A stretch of DNA of 64,000 bases from the NCBI GenBank assembly GCA_017993235.1, contig JAGONC010000001.1, positions 66,880 through 130,879 of the forward strand, given 5' to 3'. The DNA comes from Lentimicrobiaceae bacterium (lineage in GTDB: Bacteria > Bacteroidota > Bacteroidia > Bacteroidales > JAGONC01). Under the pieces are notes generated by a model, which saw only the letters and a program-made list of their open reading frames with translations, ran no database searches and was not told where the DNA came from. Of this stretch, positions 1 through 9,494 are shown in pieces. How positions within the stretch are numbered: the first letter of the stretch is position 1; each line of letters begins with the position of its first letter. Position numbers and translations under genes: made by a program.

Positions 1-605
1 TTATATTGCATAGCTGTTCCAACATAAGTAGCTCCCCTAACATTATCAATACATTGATCTTCAGCAGCATCGTAGGCTAATATATTTCCAGTTAGATCTT
101 CAATATTTTTAATATCAACTGTAAAAGCTACGATAGGATCAATTGACCAAACCCTAAAATTATCTGCACAACCAGTTGTTGGAGCTTCATAATAAGTAGC
201 CACAAAAGTTGGAGAAGTTGCGGGATCAGTACCATTTAATATAGCATCTGACCAGGTAATTGAGACATAATCCTGAGGATCTGGATTAGCATAATTAGCA
301 CTGGTTTCTAAAAGGTCAGTGCCTGGAGGTGTTGTAGTTGGAGAAAGAAGCATTGTATTAATATTGGTCGTAGTTACACCGGCTGCTGTGGAAATAAAGT
401 CTGGGTCTTTAGTTGCCCAAAATAAATAGTCTCCCCCAGAAGGCGTTGCAGATGCTTGGTAATTATATGATTTACCAGCAATTGGATTTCCAGGACCATC
501 TTCGCAATCAACACCACGGGGTGGTGAACCAGGGAGGGATTGACTCCAGGATACGGACATGCCGGCAAATATTGCCAGAACTGTAAATAAAATTGATTTT
601 TTCAT
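1..605 (-). CDS. Secreted protein of unknown function, 5' part only
   Basis: The reading frame is open from an ATG at 603-605 (minus strand) to the window edge, giving about 201 residues without a stop; the C-terminus lies outside. It begins with a clear Sec signal peptide (MKKSILFTVLAIFAGMSVSW, cleavage near SWSQ). The mature part has the Thr/Pro/Asn/Gly-rich, cysteine-poor composition of Bacteroidota extracellular beta-sandwich proteins, with phrases such as NYQASATPSGGDYLFWATKD and TTTPPGTDLLETSANY. I do not recognise a named family. The neighbouring HYR protein on the same strand suggests a surface or secreted adhesive role, which is inference only. A T9SS sorting tail could be encoded beyond the window. 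Confidence 0.7.
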   Translation of the reverse strand, partial: MKKSILFTVLAIFAGMSVSWSQSLPGSPPRGVDCEDGPGNPIAGKSYNYQASATPSGGDYLFWATKDPDFISTAAGVTTTNINTMLLSPTTTPPGTDLLETSANYANPDPQDYVSITWSDAILNGTDPATSPTFVATYYEAPTTGCADNFRVWSIDPIVAFTVDIKNIEDLTGNILAYDAAEDQCIDNVRGATYVGTAMQY

Positions 606-993
606 TGTTGTAAAATTTTTAGAATTAATGAATAAATGGGTTTGTTTTTGCCAAAGGCTTGCCGCTGGCGGAAATTCAGATGTTGTGATTAAAAAAAATT
701 GCATTAAATGTTGTGTTTAATTGTTTGACTTTGATTTTCGGGTCCGTAAAAACCCACTTTTTGCTCCATAGGCTTTAAGTTTTAATTAGTACTCAGTTTG
801 ATTGAACTTTAACTTGTTTGCTGTTTCATAGGCGTGAGGTTTTAGTTATTACTATTTATGGTGAGTTTGATGTTCCATTGTTCGATTGTTCCATTGTTCC
901 ATTGTTATGGGTTCCAGACCGCTGACCGCTGACTGCTGACCGTTAAATCCTCTCTTTTCCGTTTCTATCATCGTTTTATTCCTTTTTCAATCA
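606..993. other. Intergenic region with short 'text-like' repeats
   Basis: This 388 bp gap separates the partial secreted gene from the 3' end of the HYR gene. It holds no convincing ORF. Around 870-907 there is a degenerate tandem of an 11-mer (ttccattgttc/ttcgattgttc), followed at 911-945 by a run of gaccgctgaccgctgactgc-like units. Such near-repetitive strings recur elsewhere in this window at gene ends. Confidence 0.6.
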
Positions 994-3900
994 TTAATAT
1001 TGTTTGATCAAATTCGGCCTTGGTTTTATCGTTATGTTAACACTTTCGGCCTCTGAAACAATTCCGTAACAGTCAACCAGGTAGAAGATCATAGTATAAT
1101 ACACCTCGGTATTGTTCTCATTTCCCTGGAAGACAATAGGATCCGGATAGCCGTCATCGTCGGGATCATAAGCAGAAGGCTGTCCCGTGCCGCTCAGATA
1201 GACAGCATTGTTAGAATCCAGTATGGTCCAGTAAATTTGAATGGAATCCAGGTCACAACAATTGTCATTTATCCCAGTTACATCGAGTTCAGTACTGCCG
1301 GCTACCAAGATGTACCAGTCGGGGCGACGCGGCTCACCCGGTACCCAGTCCTCCTCAGGTTTAATATCCGCACCTGGAATAGGATCCGGAAAACCATCCC
1401 ACATGGCTGAATAAATGTCGAGCACACAGTAAGCTGTATCATTGGGGGCATTAAATGTGGCCGGTATGGTATCGATTACAATGACAACCTGGACACAGGT
1501 ATCCATGCCTGAAATATTTTCAGCAAACCAGGTTATCCAGGTCGTATCCACATTGAACGGATACGGGCTCGGAACAATCGGATTGCCAGTGCCGCTGTCG
1601 ATGGTGGCGCCAGTCATCTGCCAGTACCAGGTAATAGGCTGAACGCCCGAGATAAGCTCCGGACTGAGTGTATCAGTCGATATCAGTGCAATGCAATCTT
1701 CATCCGCGTATGCGGTCATGGTATCGGGACATGCAATCTCGGGCTTGGAAATTACCGTGATATCGAAATTGCAGGTGCTGATATTGCCCGAGGAATCGAC
1801 AGCCGTATAGGTTATCGTGGTCACTCCGACAAACAGCGTATCTACCAGCGTGAGCTGATTTATGCCTGTAAATGGCGAATTCCCGGTAGTGACGCCGGTC
1901 ATCAACCATGTCAGCGTTTCCACCCCGCAGGCATCGGCATAAACTGCGATGTCTACAGGCACATTCGTGGCAAATGGTAAATTGTAATCCGCAGGCAAGT
2001 CAAATGATGGAGGACAGATCAGCAGCGGGTTTATTGTATCTCGCACCTCAATGACCTGTTCACAGGTGGTGTCATTGCCTGATGCATCGGTGAACGTCCA
2101 GGTAATGGTGTAAATTCCAACATCATAAATACCGCTGGCATCCCCGGGAGTACCAACCGGTGAATCATGGGTAACAGATACAATTTCTCCGCAGGGGTCT
2201 GTTACTTCAGGTGGGGTAATTCTGACAAAAACAGCGCAGGAATCATCGCTTGCGAAAACTGTCGTATCACCGGGACAGGTGAATTCTGTCGGGGGAAGCT
2301 CATCGTTTACGATTACGACAAAAGTGCAGGAATCATCGTTGCCCGTGGAATCGGTGACAATATAGGTTACATAGGTCACTCCGACGTTAAATTGCGTCGT
2401 GTCGACAAGGCCTGTTCCGCTGCCGTTCGTGGCTCCAGTTTTTATCCAGGTAAGCAACGGATCGGGGCAATTGTCGCTGTATACAGGATCTTCAATATCG
2501 ATAGCCGGCACTTCGCAATCCGGCGGCTCAGCAATGGCAAAGACACTGTCAGGACAGGATGATAAGACCGGTGATTGGTCATCATGCACGATAATAGTCT
2601 GCACGCAGGTAGTATCGTTGCCTGATTGGTCAGTAAAAGTCCAGGTTATGGTATGCACTCCAACGGGATAGGTTCCGCTGGCTGTATCAGGGCTGATTCC
2701 ATAGGGTGAATCATGCCTGATTGAAACGATCTCGCCACAGGAATCCGAGACCATGGGCTGAGGTACTTCGACGTATGTATCGCATTTACCTAAATCAGCA
2801 TAAGCGGTTGTATCAGTTGGACAATCGATGACAGTGGGGGGTACCTGGTCATTGACAGTGACGGTAAAAGTACATGATGCACTGTTGCCGGCGGTATCAC
2901 TGACTGTATATGTAACGGAAGTAATCCCCACATCAAATAAAGCGTCATTTAAACTGCCTGTTCCGCTCCCTGTCGTTGCACCTTCCATGATCCATGTAAG
3001 AAATGTCGAATCGCAGTTATCCCAGAGGACAGGATCAGCTATGCCCTTGATATCCAGTTGACATTCGGGAGGGGGAGCGGTAAACACTGTATCGTTTGGG
3101 CAAATTATAGCGGGTGATTCATTATCAACGACCGTGACGGTCTGCAAACACGTGATCGCATTCCCGCTTGTATCGCTGACTGTCCAAATGATGCATGTGA
3201 TTCCCACAGGATAGAAACCGGAGGCATCTTCGGTTCCAGTGTAATCATTGATGATAATGACAGGGCTACATGGATCTGAGGCAACGAGTGAATCCATTAC
3301 AATGTTGGCACCGCATTTTCCGATTTCATTATAAACCGTCGTGTCATTTGGGCATTCAACATAGAGGGGTGGAATGTCATCGTAAATTGTAACTATTTGC
3401 GTACAGGTAGCAGAATTATTGCATTCATCCGTTGCCGTCCAGGTAACGATCGAAGTACCAACCGGAAAACCTTCGGCAGGAGCATCATTGTAGATGGTAA
3501 CTGTTCCAGGGCAGGCATCGATGGCCGTTGCCGTTCCAAGAACAACATCAGTGGCCAGGCAGGTGTTTGGATCGATGCCTCCAGTGGTGTTAGGGGGACA
3601 ATAGATTACAGGAGGTTGGTAATCAGTCACGAAAATAGTGGAAGTTGCTGTACCCATATTTCCGCATTCGTCGGTGGCAAAGAAAATCACTGTATCCACA
3701 TTGTTGCAGATCAGTTCAATTCCTGCATAGTCATCATCAATCCAAAGGCTATCACCGTTGTCATCCAAAGCATAAGCTCGACTGAGCCAAATGATAATAT
3801 TTTGTAGCGTCAATGGATCACTGCAATCAACAATTGTATCAGGAGGTGGATAAATCAGGGGTGGTGATTCATCGAATCCAACTTCGAAATTCATAATGGC

Positions 3901-6900
3901 TGTACTACAGGGGTTCCCTTCCTCGGTATCTGTTACTTTGATTGAATATTGACCGGGCAAAGTCGGTTGCCATGTAGGTCCGGTATAAATGAGATTTTCT
4001 GGAAGAGCATTATAATCCTGGTACCATTCAATGATATAATTATAGCCTGGTGGATTGACAATCGCTTGTAGCGAATCCATTTCATTCAGGCATAGATGTG
4101 AAGGATCAATATTAAATGAAATTTGGATGGAGTCTTTTACATATACTGTAATTGTGTCGCAAATAATTCCAAGGGAATCAACACATGGAATAGTTCCCAG
4201 ACTTCCACAGATCTGATAATCAATAGAAGTTGGTGAATTTGTATCAGGTATGAACTGAGGACTGAGTACAGTGTTACTTGGATGCAGATAGCTATTCCAT
4301 TCTCCAATGTCGCCAGGGCTAATACTGTTCCAGACAGGATTAGTTATAGTGGAGTCGACCGTGATCTGAGAACCGCAACCTACCCTCGCATTTATATCAT
4401 CCCCGACCACTATACCCGCGATCGACTTAAAATAGAAATCATTTGCATTATGCCCAGGTTTACAGTATGTAAATAGATGAAATGTAACTCCGGGAAGACA
4501 TATTATTCCGTCATTAATGGGAACATCAATGCAGTCGACCTTCCAATCATGAGGTTGAGGTGTAGATCCTCCAACCTCAATATAAACCCCAACAGCATCA
4601 GGATCGATGCGTACATTGAATGAAATGCAATAATCAGATTTATCAGGCTTACAACACTTGTCCCATCGTTTTTTTTGAGTAAAGAGAGTGTCACCATATG
4701 GTTGTCCGATGAAATCAACCTGGTAAAAAGAACTATCTGAGTTACAGGGGGCACAATCACATATACTATCAACAACAATAGTCTGTAATGCATCTATATA
4801 ATTACTGCATGAGTCTTCAACCCTGTATTTTCGGTAAACACTATCGGGGCAATAGCCAGGTCGGTCCTCAAGTCCGAATGGAATTTCTTCAAGGAGTGTA
4901 ATATTCAACAGACTGTCGGCAAGGCAATTATCCTGGGCTACGATTACATTTGGATCAGGGAAAGGTATGGAATCAGGGCAGGGTACTTCCGTGTCAAATA
5001 TGGATATGATTTCAGGAGGAGTGTAGTCAGAAATAGTAATGGTTTGGATTTTTAATGTATTATTTCCACTGCAATCGGTCCCTTTCCATGTACGAGTAAT
5101 AGTATAATCGTTAAAACAGTTACCAGGCGTAGTATTATCTGAATAAGTTATAGTTACCGTTGCACTGCAATTATCTGTTGCATTAGCCTGACCAGTATTC
5201 GCCGGTAAGGTGCTTTCTGAACAGGAAATAGATATATCTGTAGGTGGAGTGAGGTTGGGAGGTATATTGTCAGATACAGTAATAGTTTGGGTATATGTAG
5301 TAGTATTAGCGTGGATATCGGTAACTGACCATGTGCGTGTAAAAAAACCTGTTCCGTAACAGGGTCCATTTAATGGTCCATCAGTGAAATTTGCAGCCAA
5401 GCCTGAAGGAGTACAATTATCATAAATACTGGTTGGAAATCCAGTGATTGATGGCGAAGCATTGTATGAGCACGAAGTGTTCGTATTAATTGTGATTGAA
5501 GGGGGAGGTGTGAAAGAGGGCGGGGTATTGTCGATGACGGTCACCGTAAATATACAGGTAGCTGTATTGACAGGAGCATCAGTAACCGTATAAGTAACAG
5601 TTGTAGTTCCTACCGGAAAGGTATAACCAGGCAAGTGTGACTTTGTCCATACAAGCTGAGAAACGGGAGTACAGTTGTCTGTTGCCGTTGGTTCAGTCCA
5701 GGTTGCACTTTGACCGCAAATCGTGCTTCCAGTACCTGTATAGAGAGTTATATTTCCCGGGCAATTACTAATAACCGGAGGAAAGTTGTCAATTATGTCA
5801 ACTGTAAAGGTACAGGTGGCAGTGTTATTAACTGCATCCTTGATTGTGTAGACAATGGTCGTGATCCCAACATCAAATTGCATATTACCAATAAAACCGG
5901 TTCCACTTCCAAAAGTCGCACCTGTCATTGTCCATGAACAATTATTGGATGTGACACCACAGTTGTCTCCAATTATCGGATCCGGAACAGAAACATTTAG
6001 TTTGCAACTGTTTTCTGGGGTGTAGCCTGTAATATTGGAAGGGCATGTAATGGAAGGGTCCTGGTCATCGGTAACATTGACTGTGATTGGACAGACAGCT
6101 GTATTTCCGCTGGCATCGGTGACGGTCCAGGTGATGGTATTGGATCCTTTGGGCAGTTGAGCACCAGCCAGTGTACTGGATCCATTAAAGCTGTTAGAAA
6201 GAGTCGAACCTGGGCAGTTATCGGAGAAAGTGGCATCAAACTCGGTTCCCTGCACAGTGTAATAACACTGGTTTGGATCAGTATTTCTGGCAAAGGGACT
6301 GCCGGAAGGACATGTAATGGAAGGATCCTGGTTATCAACTATAATAATTGTATAGTTACATGTAGCTACGTTGTTACCATCTGTCACAGTCCAGGTGACT
6401 AAAGTACTACCTAGAGGGAATATAGCACCTTGTAATGTAACATCATTATTAAAATCATTTGTTGCTATTCCGCCAGAACAATTGACAAATATAGGATCAA
6501 GTTCTGTTCCAGGTACTGTGTAAGTACACACACTAGGATCTGTTGGATAATTGGTTTCCGGCGTAGCACAATTAATAATACAATCCTCTGGTGGATTAAT
6601 TAATTCTTTTTTTTGAAAAGTTGATAACCTGTAATTATTACGTGGTATATTACTAGATAGAAATGATAAAGATGATGGAGTGCAACTTTCAGGGTAATGA
6701 GGATTATAGGTGAAGAATTTTATGTAATTATCTTGAATATCACATATGTTTTCTGTTTTATTTATTTGCCCTAGTATTCTCCATGGTATAGCAAGAGAAA
6801 CCAATATTAGGTTAAATATTGACAATTTTCTCAGGCAACTTCGTCTGGTAATGTTTAAAAGTCGGGCTGGCCAGCTCTCGATTAAGTGTTTCTTATGTAG

Positions 6901-7002
6901 AGTATCAGGCAATGTCTGTTTTATAAGATAAAAAACTGCAAAAAGTAAACAACAAAATAAACTGTAAACAGCAAATAGCAAATAGCGAACAGCGAACGAC
7001 AA
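994..7002 (-). CDS. Giant secreted HYR (hyalin repeat) domain protein
   Basis: The 2002-codon frame encodes about 17 HYR-like immunoglobulin-fold repeats. Each is ~80 residues with a CP-N/DTT start, a paired cysteine, and an ending of the TWTVTDASGNTATC type followed by a short linker and the next CP. A different, cysteine-rich segment without HYR signature lies at about residues 770-1010 (KKRWDKCCKPDKSDYC region). HYR domains are adhesive modules in extracellular proteins. The apparent ATG at 7002 lies in a simple repeat, and residues 1-50 look like translated repeat; a better signal peptide (RRSCLRKLSIFNLILVSLAI, cleavage near LGQ) begins around residues 53-60, so the true start may be a non-ATG codon near 6825-6850. 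The C-terminus ends IKPRPNLIKQY and shows no T9SS tail, so its export route is unclear. Confidence 0.85.
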   Translation of the reverse strand: MSFAVRYLLFAVYSLFCCLLFAVFYLIKQTLPDTLHKKHLIESWPARLLNITRRSCLRKLSIFNLILVSLAIPWRILGQINKTENICDIQDNYIKFFTYNPHYPESCTPSSLSFLSSNIPRNNYRLSTFQKKELINPPEDCIINCATPETNYPTDPSVCTYTVPGTELDPIFVNCSGGIATNDFNNDVTLQGAIFPLGSTLVTWTVTDGNNVATCNYTIIIVDNQDPSITCPSGSPFARNTDPNQCYYTVQGTEFDATFSDNCPGSTLSNSFNGSSTLAGAQLPKGSNTITWTVTDASGNTAVCPITVNVTDDQDPSITCPSNITGYTPENSCKLNVSVPDPIIGDNCGVTSNNCSWTMTGATFGSGTGFIGNMQFDVGITTIVYTIKDAVNNTATCTFTVDIIDNFPPVISNCPGNITLYTGTGSTICGQSATWTEPTATDNCTPVSQLVWTKSHLPGYTFPVGTTTVTYTVTDAPVNTATCIFTVTVIDNTPPSFTPPPSITINTNTSCSYNASPSITGFPTSIYDNCTPSGLAANFTDGPLNGPCYGTGFFTRTWSVTDIHANTTTYTQTITVSDNIPPNLTPPTDISISCSESTLPANTGQANATDNCSATVTITYSDNTTPGNCFNDYTITRTWKGTDCSGNNTLKIQTITISDYTPPEIISIFDTEVPCPDSIPFPDPNVIVAQDNCLADSLLNITLLEEIPFGLEDRPGYCPDSVYRKYRVEDSCSNYIDALQTIVVDSICDCAPCNSDSSFYQVDFIGQPYGDTLFTQKKRWDKCCKPDKSDYCISFNVRIDPDAVGVYIEVGGSTPQPHDWKVDCIDVPINDGIICLPGVTFHLFTYCKPGHNANDFYFKSIAGIVVGDDINARVGCGSQITVDSTITNPVWNSISPGDIGEWNSYLHPSNTVLSPQFIPDTNSPTSIDYQICGSLGTIPCVDSLGIICDTITVYVKDSIQISFNIDPSHLCLNEMDSLQAIVNPPGYNYIIEWYQDYNALPENLIYTGPTWQPTLPGQYSIKVTDTEEGNPCSTAIMNFEVGFDESPPLIYPPPDTIVDCSDPLTLQNIIIWLSRAYALDDNGDSLWIDDDYAGIELICNNVDTVIFFATDECGNMGTATSTIFVTDYQPPVIYCPPNTTGGIDPNTCLATDVVLGTATAIDACPGTVTIYNDAPAEGFPVGTSIVTWTATDECNNSATCTQIVTIYDDIPPLYVECPNDTTVYNEIGKCGANIVMDSLVASDPCSPVIIINDYTGTEDASGFYPVGITCIIWTVSDTSGNAITCLQTVTVVDNESPAIICPNDTVFTAPPPECQLDIKGIADPVLWDNCDSTFLTWIMEGATTGSGTGSLNDALFDVGITSVTYTVSDTAGNSASCTFTVTVNDQVPPTVIDCPTDTTAYADLGKCDTYVEVPQPMVSDSCGEIVSIRHDSPYGISPDTASGTYPVGVHTITWTFTDQSGNDTTCVQTIIVHDDQSPVLSSCPDSVFAIAEPPDCEVPAIDIEDPVYSDNCPDPLLTWIKTGATNGSGTGLVDTTQFNVGVTYVTYIVTDSTGNDDSCTFVVIVNDELPPTEFTCPGDTTVFASDDSCAVFVRITPPEVTDPCGEIVSVTHDSPVGTPGDASGIYDVGIYTITWTFTDASGNDTTCEQVIEVRDTINPLLICPPSFDLPADYNLPFATNVPVDIAVYADACGVETLTWLMTGVTTGNSPFTGINQLTLVDTLFVGVTTITYTAVDSSGNISTCNFDITVISKPEIACPDTMTAYADEDCIALISTDTLSPELISGVQPITWYWQMTGATIDSGTGNPIVPSPYPFNVDTTWITWFAENISGMDTCVQVVIVIDTIPATFNAPNDTAYCVLDIYSAMWDGFPDPIPGADIKPEEDWVPGEPRRPDWYILVAGSTELDVTGINDNCCDLDSIQIYWTILDSNNAVYLSGTGQPSAYDPDDDGYPDPIVFQGNENNTEVYYTMIFYLVDCYGIVSEAESVNITIKPRPNLIKQY

Positions 7003-7045
7003 ACTGATATTCGCAGTTTGCTGTTTGCTGTTCGCTGTTAATAAA
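6946..7045. repeat. Inverted simple repeat (aacagcaaatagcgaacagcg type)
   Basis: The left half carries aacagcaaatagcaaatagc and aacagcgaac units. The right half carries the reverse complement (gcagtttgctgtttgctgtt, cgctgtt), so the segment can fold into an imperfect hairpin. The same vocabulary (attcgctgttcgctattcgc) reappears at 9538-9592. It overlaps the apparent start of the HYR reading frame. Confidence 0.65.
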
Positions 7046-7446
7046 AAGATAAATCCTCTCGCCGGGCATGGCGGGAAAAATACGTTTGCAAGAAAGAAAT
7101 ATCCACGGGAAAATGCGGGAAACGCCGTCGGAATGATGGATGCGTGTAAAATACCTGTTACAAGTTTGCCTCATACTGCCTTTCTCAACGCCCCCGCAAT
7201 ATCAGTTCATCGGGATCACTGAATTGTTAAAAGGCATCCGGCAGAAACAAATGCGGAATGACAGAAAAGAAAAAAGGACAGAAAAATCGTACCGCTTTTA
7301 CCTTCGATAATATACGATTAAATGAATACCACCTTTTTACTACACAATTGCAAATCTACTCTGTCAGTCGTACATTTTGCTCCACCATAGCCATGGATGA
7401 ACAAAAAACATCAACCTCATAATCTGATTTCCTAAATAAAAAGTAA
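7046..7446. other. Intergenic, no gene recognised
   Basis: About 400 bp between the HYR gene and the IS4 element. Short ORFs on both strands show no family resemblance or credible start context. I see no promoter with a good TAnnTTTG box pointing into the HYR gene. Nothing else is supported here. Confidence 0.5.
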
Positions 7447-7466
7447 CTAAGTACATGACAAAAATT
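7447..7466. repeat. IS4 terminal inverted repeat, one end
   Basis: Reads ctaagtacatgacaaaaatt. It pairs with 8664-8683 (reverse complement cttcgtacatgacaaaaatt), with two mismatches near the outer end. It contains the transposase stop codon. Confidence 0.75.
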
Positions 7467-8469
7467 TACAAACATCTTTAAATTTATCTATATCGTTGGA
7501 AAACAGGACACTCGCAAGATAGGTTAATCCGTATTTGAATAAGCTTTTTGCCCTTCTTCCATGCTTTTTGATTTTGATTGGGACGAGCGAGTCCAGAAAG
7601 ATTCCAGCCAGATAAGCCCAGGTAAAAGCAAAAAGAACCAGCGCCAGGAGTTTATTGATACGGTCCCAATCGGTCAAGTGGGTGTCTTCAATGTTAAAAC
7701 CGCTTGTTTTCAGTGCTTTAAATGCAGATTCAGTCTGCCATCGTTCTTTGTATAATGACTGTGATTCATCGAGTTTGTTAAACGAGACAATGATCTGGAG
7801 TTCCAGAGCCCCGTGCTTGTTTTTGATTTTTGAGGCGGACAGGTAACAAAGTTGACCATTGACATAGACAATCCCCCGGTAAAATTCATACTGATTGATC
7901 TTTAAGTGGTTAAACAGCCAGGATGCTTTTACATGATGTCTATTTCGTGGAATAACAACTCAGAAGTTTTCCCGGATTCGGATGTGGTAGCGGATATGCC
8001 GGTGGGTGAGGTAGGACAGCCAGTGTTGGCCAACAAACTCGCGGTCAGCCAGCAGACATTCGATGCTGCCAGCGCCAAACAGTTCGATGAACTCTTCCAT
8101 GAGTGCGATTCGTTCCCCGGTAGAAGAATTGCCTCTCTTGGGCATCATCCTGTACACTACCGTAAAGGCCACCCCCAGATAAACTACGGCCAGTACCAGG
8201 ATATTGATATCGGTGGATCCGAATTTCCAGTTGGTTCGGTCCATGGTCAGACGATACGGTGGCTTGTGCGGTAACAAGGCGAAGATAAACCGGGCAATAT
8301 GCCGTGTGTCCAGTATATATTCGGCCATGAACCGCTGGATCCTGCGCAGGGGAGAATCCACTTTAGCCGGGCAGTCAAAACCGGTTGCCAGTTTCTCGAA
8401 ACAGACGGTTTGAACCTTGCAAAGAGCACACATAAATAAGCCAAAGAACTTAATGCGGGCCAAATTCAT
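7447..8469 (-). pseudogene. IS4-family transposase, interrupted by one in-frame TGA
   Basis: Two open segments (8469 to 7960, and 7959 to 7447) lie in the same frame, separated only by a TGA at 7960-7962 after RIRENF. Read through, they give ~340 residues with all hallmarks: first Asp in MDRTNW, second Asp in LLADREF, and Glu within an exact YREK motif (Y-x2-R-x3-E-x6-K in LYKERWQTESAFKALK). The start is taken at ATG 8469 (MNLARIKFFG) rather than at the upstream ATG 8553. The stop codon at 7447-7449 falls inside the terminal inverted repeat, so the last residues (KFLSCT) are coded by the IS end. A single nonsense change (possibly TGG to TGA) is the simplest explanation; sequencing error is possible. 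Confidence 0.85.
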
Positions 8470-8663
8470 TTTGTCCCCAAAAATTTGTGTCAATGTTACG
8501 AATAAAATGCTATTTTTACTCTCAGCCCTGGGGTTCGTGCACCTTGGATGCATACTTGTCGGTATTTCATCTAAGATACTGAATGTCAGGACTTTATATC
8601 ATTTTATACTGAAAAGTTATCACCAAGTTATTAACATAAATAATTGATATTCAAAATATTACG

Positions 8664-8683
8664 AATTTTTGTCATGTACGAAG
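8664..8683. repeat. IS4 terminal inverted repeat, other end
   Basis: Reads aatttttgtcatgtacgaag, the partner of 7447-7466. It lies ~195 bp upstream of the transposase ATG. The rest of 8470-8826 shows no gene: it is AT-rich IS leader followed by ~140 bp of unassigned sequence before the higA stop codon. Confidence 0.75.
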
Positions 8684-8826
8684 GAAAATTATACTTTTTT
8701 ATCCCATTAACAAAATTTTTGTGGGTTTTCTTTATGAACCCTGGTGTTTTTACGGTGAAGACGGGGGAGATGTTTCATATACAGAGGAGGGGAATGTATG
8801 TAAATCTACCTTCGGCAATCGGCTAT

Positions 8827-9153
8827 CTAGATCTCCTCCCAATCAATCTCGATCCGGACCTTTCCTCCAAGTCCGACCTCTACAATTTCGTATAGCGTTT
8901 TAATGGTGATATTGGTCACATCATTTTCAATCCGGGAAATATAGCTTCGTTTTTTTGCGACTAATCGAGCCAGCTGCTCCTGCGTCATCTGTCGCGATTC
9001 CCTGGCCTGTCTGAGCAGTATTCCGATTTTGAAAGAATTAAATTCACGCTCCAAAGCATCACGATATGGCGTTCCGATTTCACCATACTGCCGGTCCTTG
9101 ATCTGTGACCAGGATGTTATGTTCGATTTTTCACTTTTTTCTATTCTTTTCAT
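8827..9153 (-). CDS. higA: HigA-like XRE antitoxin
   Basis: A 108-residue protein with a C-terminal Cro/C1-type helix-turn-helix at about residues 57-90 (TQEQLARLVAKKRSYISRIE). The N-terminal ~45 residues form a separate segment likely to contact the toxin. In HigBA-type modules the toxin gene comes first, as here: the ATG at 9153 lies inside the toxin gene, and the two overlap by 23 bp in different frames, implying coupled translation. The antitoxin would bind the palindrome at 9500-9515 to repress its own operon. Assignment to the HigBA class rests on domain type and gene order. Confidence 0.85.
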   Translation of the reverse strand: MKRIEKSEKSNITSWSQIKDRQYGEIGTPYRDALEREFNSFKIGILLRQARESRQMTQEQLARLVAKKRSYISRIENDVTNITIKTLYEIVEVGLGGKVRIEIDWEEI

Positions 9154-9481
9154 GAAAGTATTCTTTTCTCAATTTTAAAGCCCGAATAATTTCCCTGCGT
9201 GGTGTTTTTACTGATTTCTTTTGAAAACCAGATAATAAAATTACCAGCTGATCTCCATCAAAGAAACAAAATACTCTCCAGTGTTGATTTCCTATTGAAA
9301 ACCTGGTTTCATAAAGACCATCCGTTCCAATGATATGTTTAATGTATGTGTCTGGTATCTTCTGCTGCGACTCAACAAGATTTAGGATTTTAAAGATTTT
9401 AGCCTTAACCCTTTCCGGTTGCCTGCTGAGAAACTTCTCAAAGTAGTCCTTATAGGCAACAATCACACGAAATTTTTCCAT
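9131..9481 (-). CDS. higB: HigB/RelE-type toxin (phage Gp49-like)
   Basis: A 116-residue basic protein of the RelE/HigB-like Gp49 family, recognised from the pattern KHIIGTDGLYETRF, then WRVFCFFDGDQLVILLSGFQKKSVKTP and a basic tail. Members are mRNA interferases that act at the ribosome. It is the first gene of a two-gene operon with the HTH antitoxin. A Bacteroidota-type -7 box (TACTTTTG, 9502-9495) lies only 14 bp upstream of the ATG, and a 16-bp palindrome overlaps it. The length is normal for the family and the gene looks intact. Confidence 0.85.
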   Translation of the reverse strand: MEKFRVIVAYKDYFEKFLSRQPERVKAKIFKILNLVESQQKIPDTYIKHIIGTDGLYETRFSIGNQHWRVFCFFDGDQLVILLSGFQKKSVKTPRREIIRALKLRKEYFHEKNRKK

Positions 9482-9494
9482 CTCAGCACATTTG

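Larger units (their letters stand above)
7447..8683. mobile_element. IS4-family insertion sequence, ~1.24 kb
   Basis: The element is delimited by 20-bp imperfect terminal inverted repeats (18 of 20 identical) at 7447-7466 and 8664-8683, with the perfect core gtacatgacaaaaatt and its complement. It holds one transposase gene on the minus strand with an IS4-type DDE and YREK signature. No clear target-site duplication is visible immediately outside the repeats, so the exact outer boundary could be off by a few bases. The transposase is interrupted by an in-frame stop. Confidence 0.75.

Noticed and set aside
7960-7962. Selenocysteine or programmed readthrough at the transposase TGA
   Set aside because: No SECIS-like hairpin directly after the TGA is apparent and there is no precedent in this family; a nonsense mutation is simpler.
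8470-8553. Transposase start at 8553
   Set aside because: The extra 28 residues (CTNPRAESKNSILFV) are not of the family type; MNLARIKFFG at 8469 is a better start.
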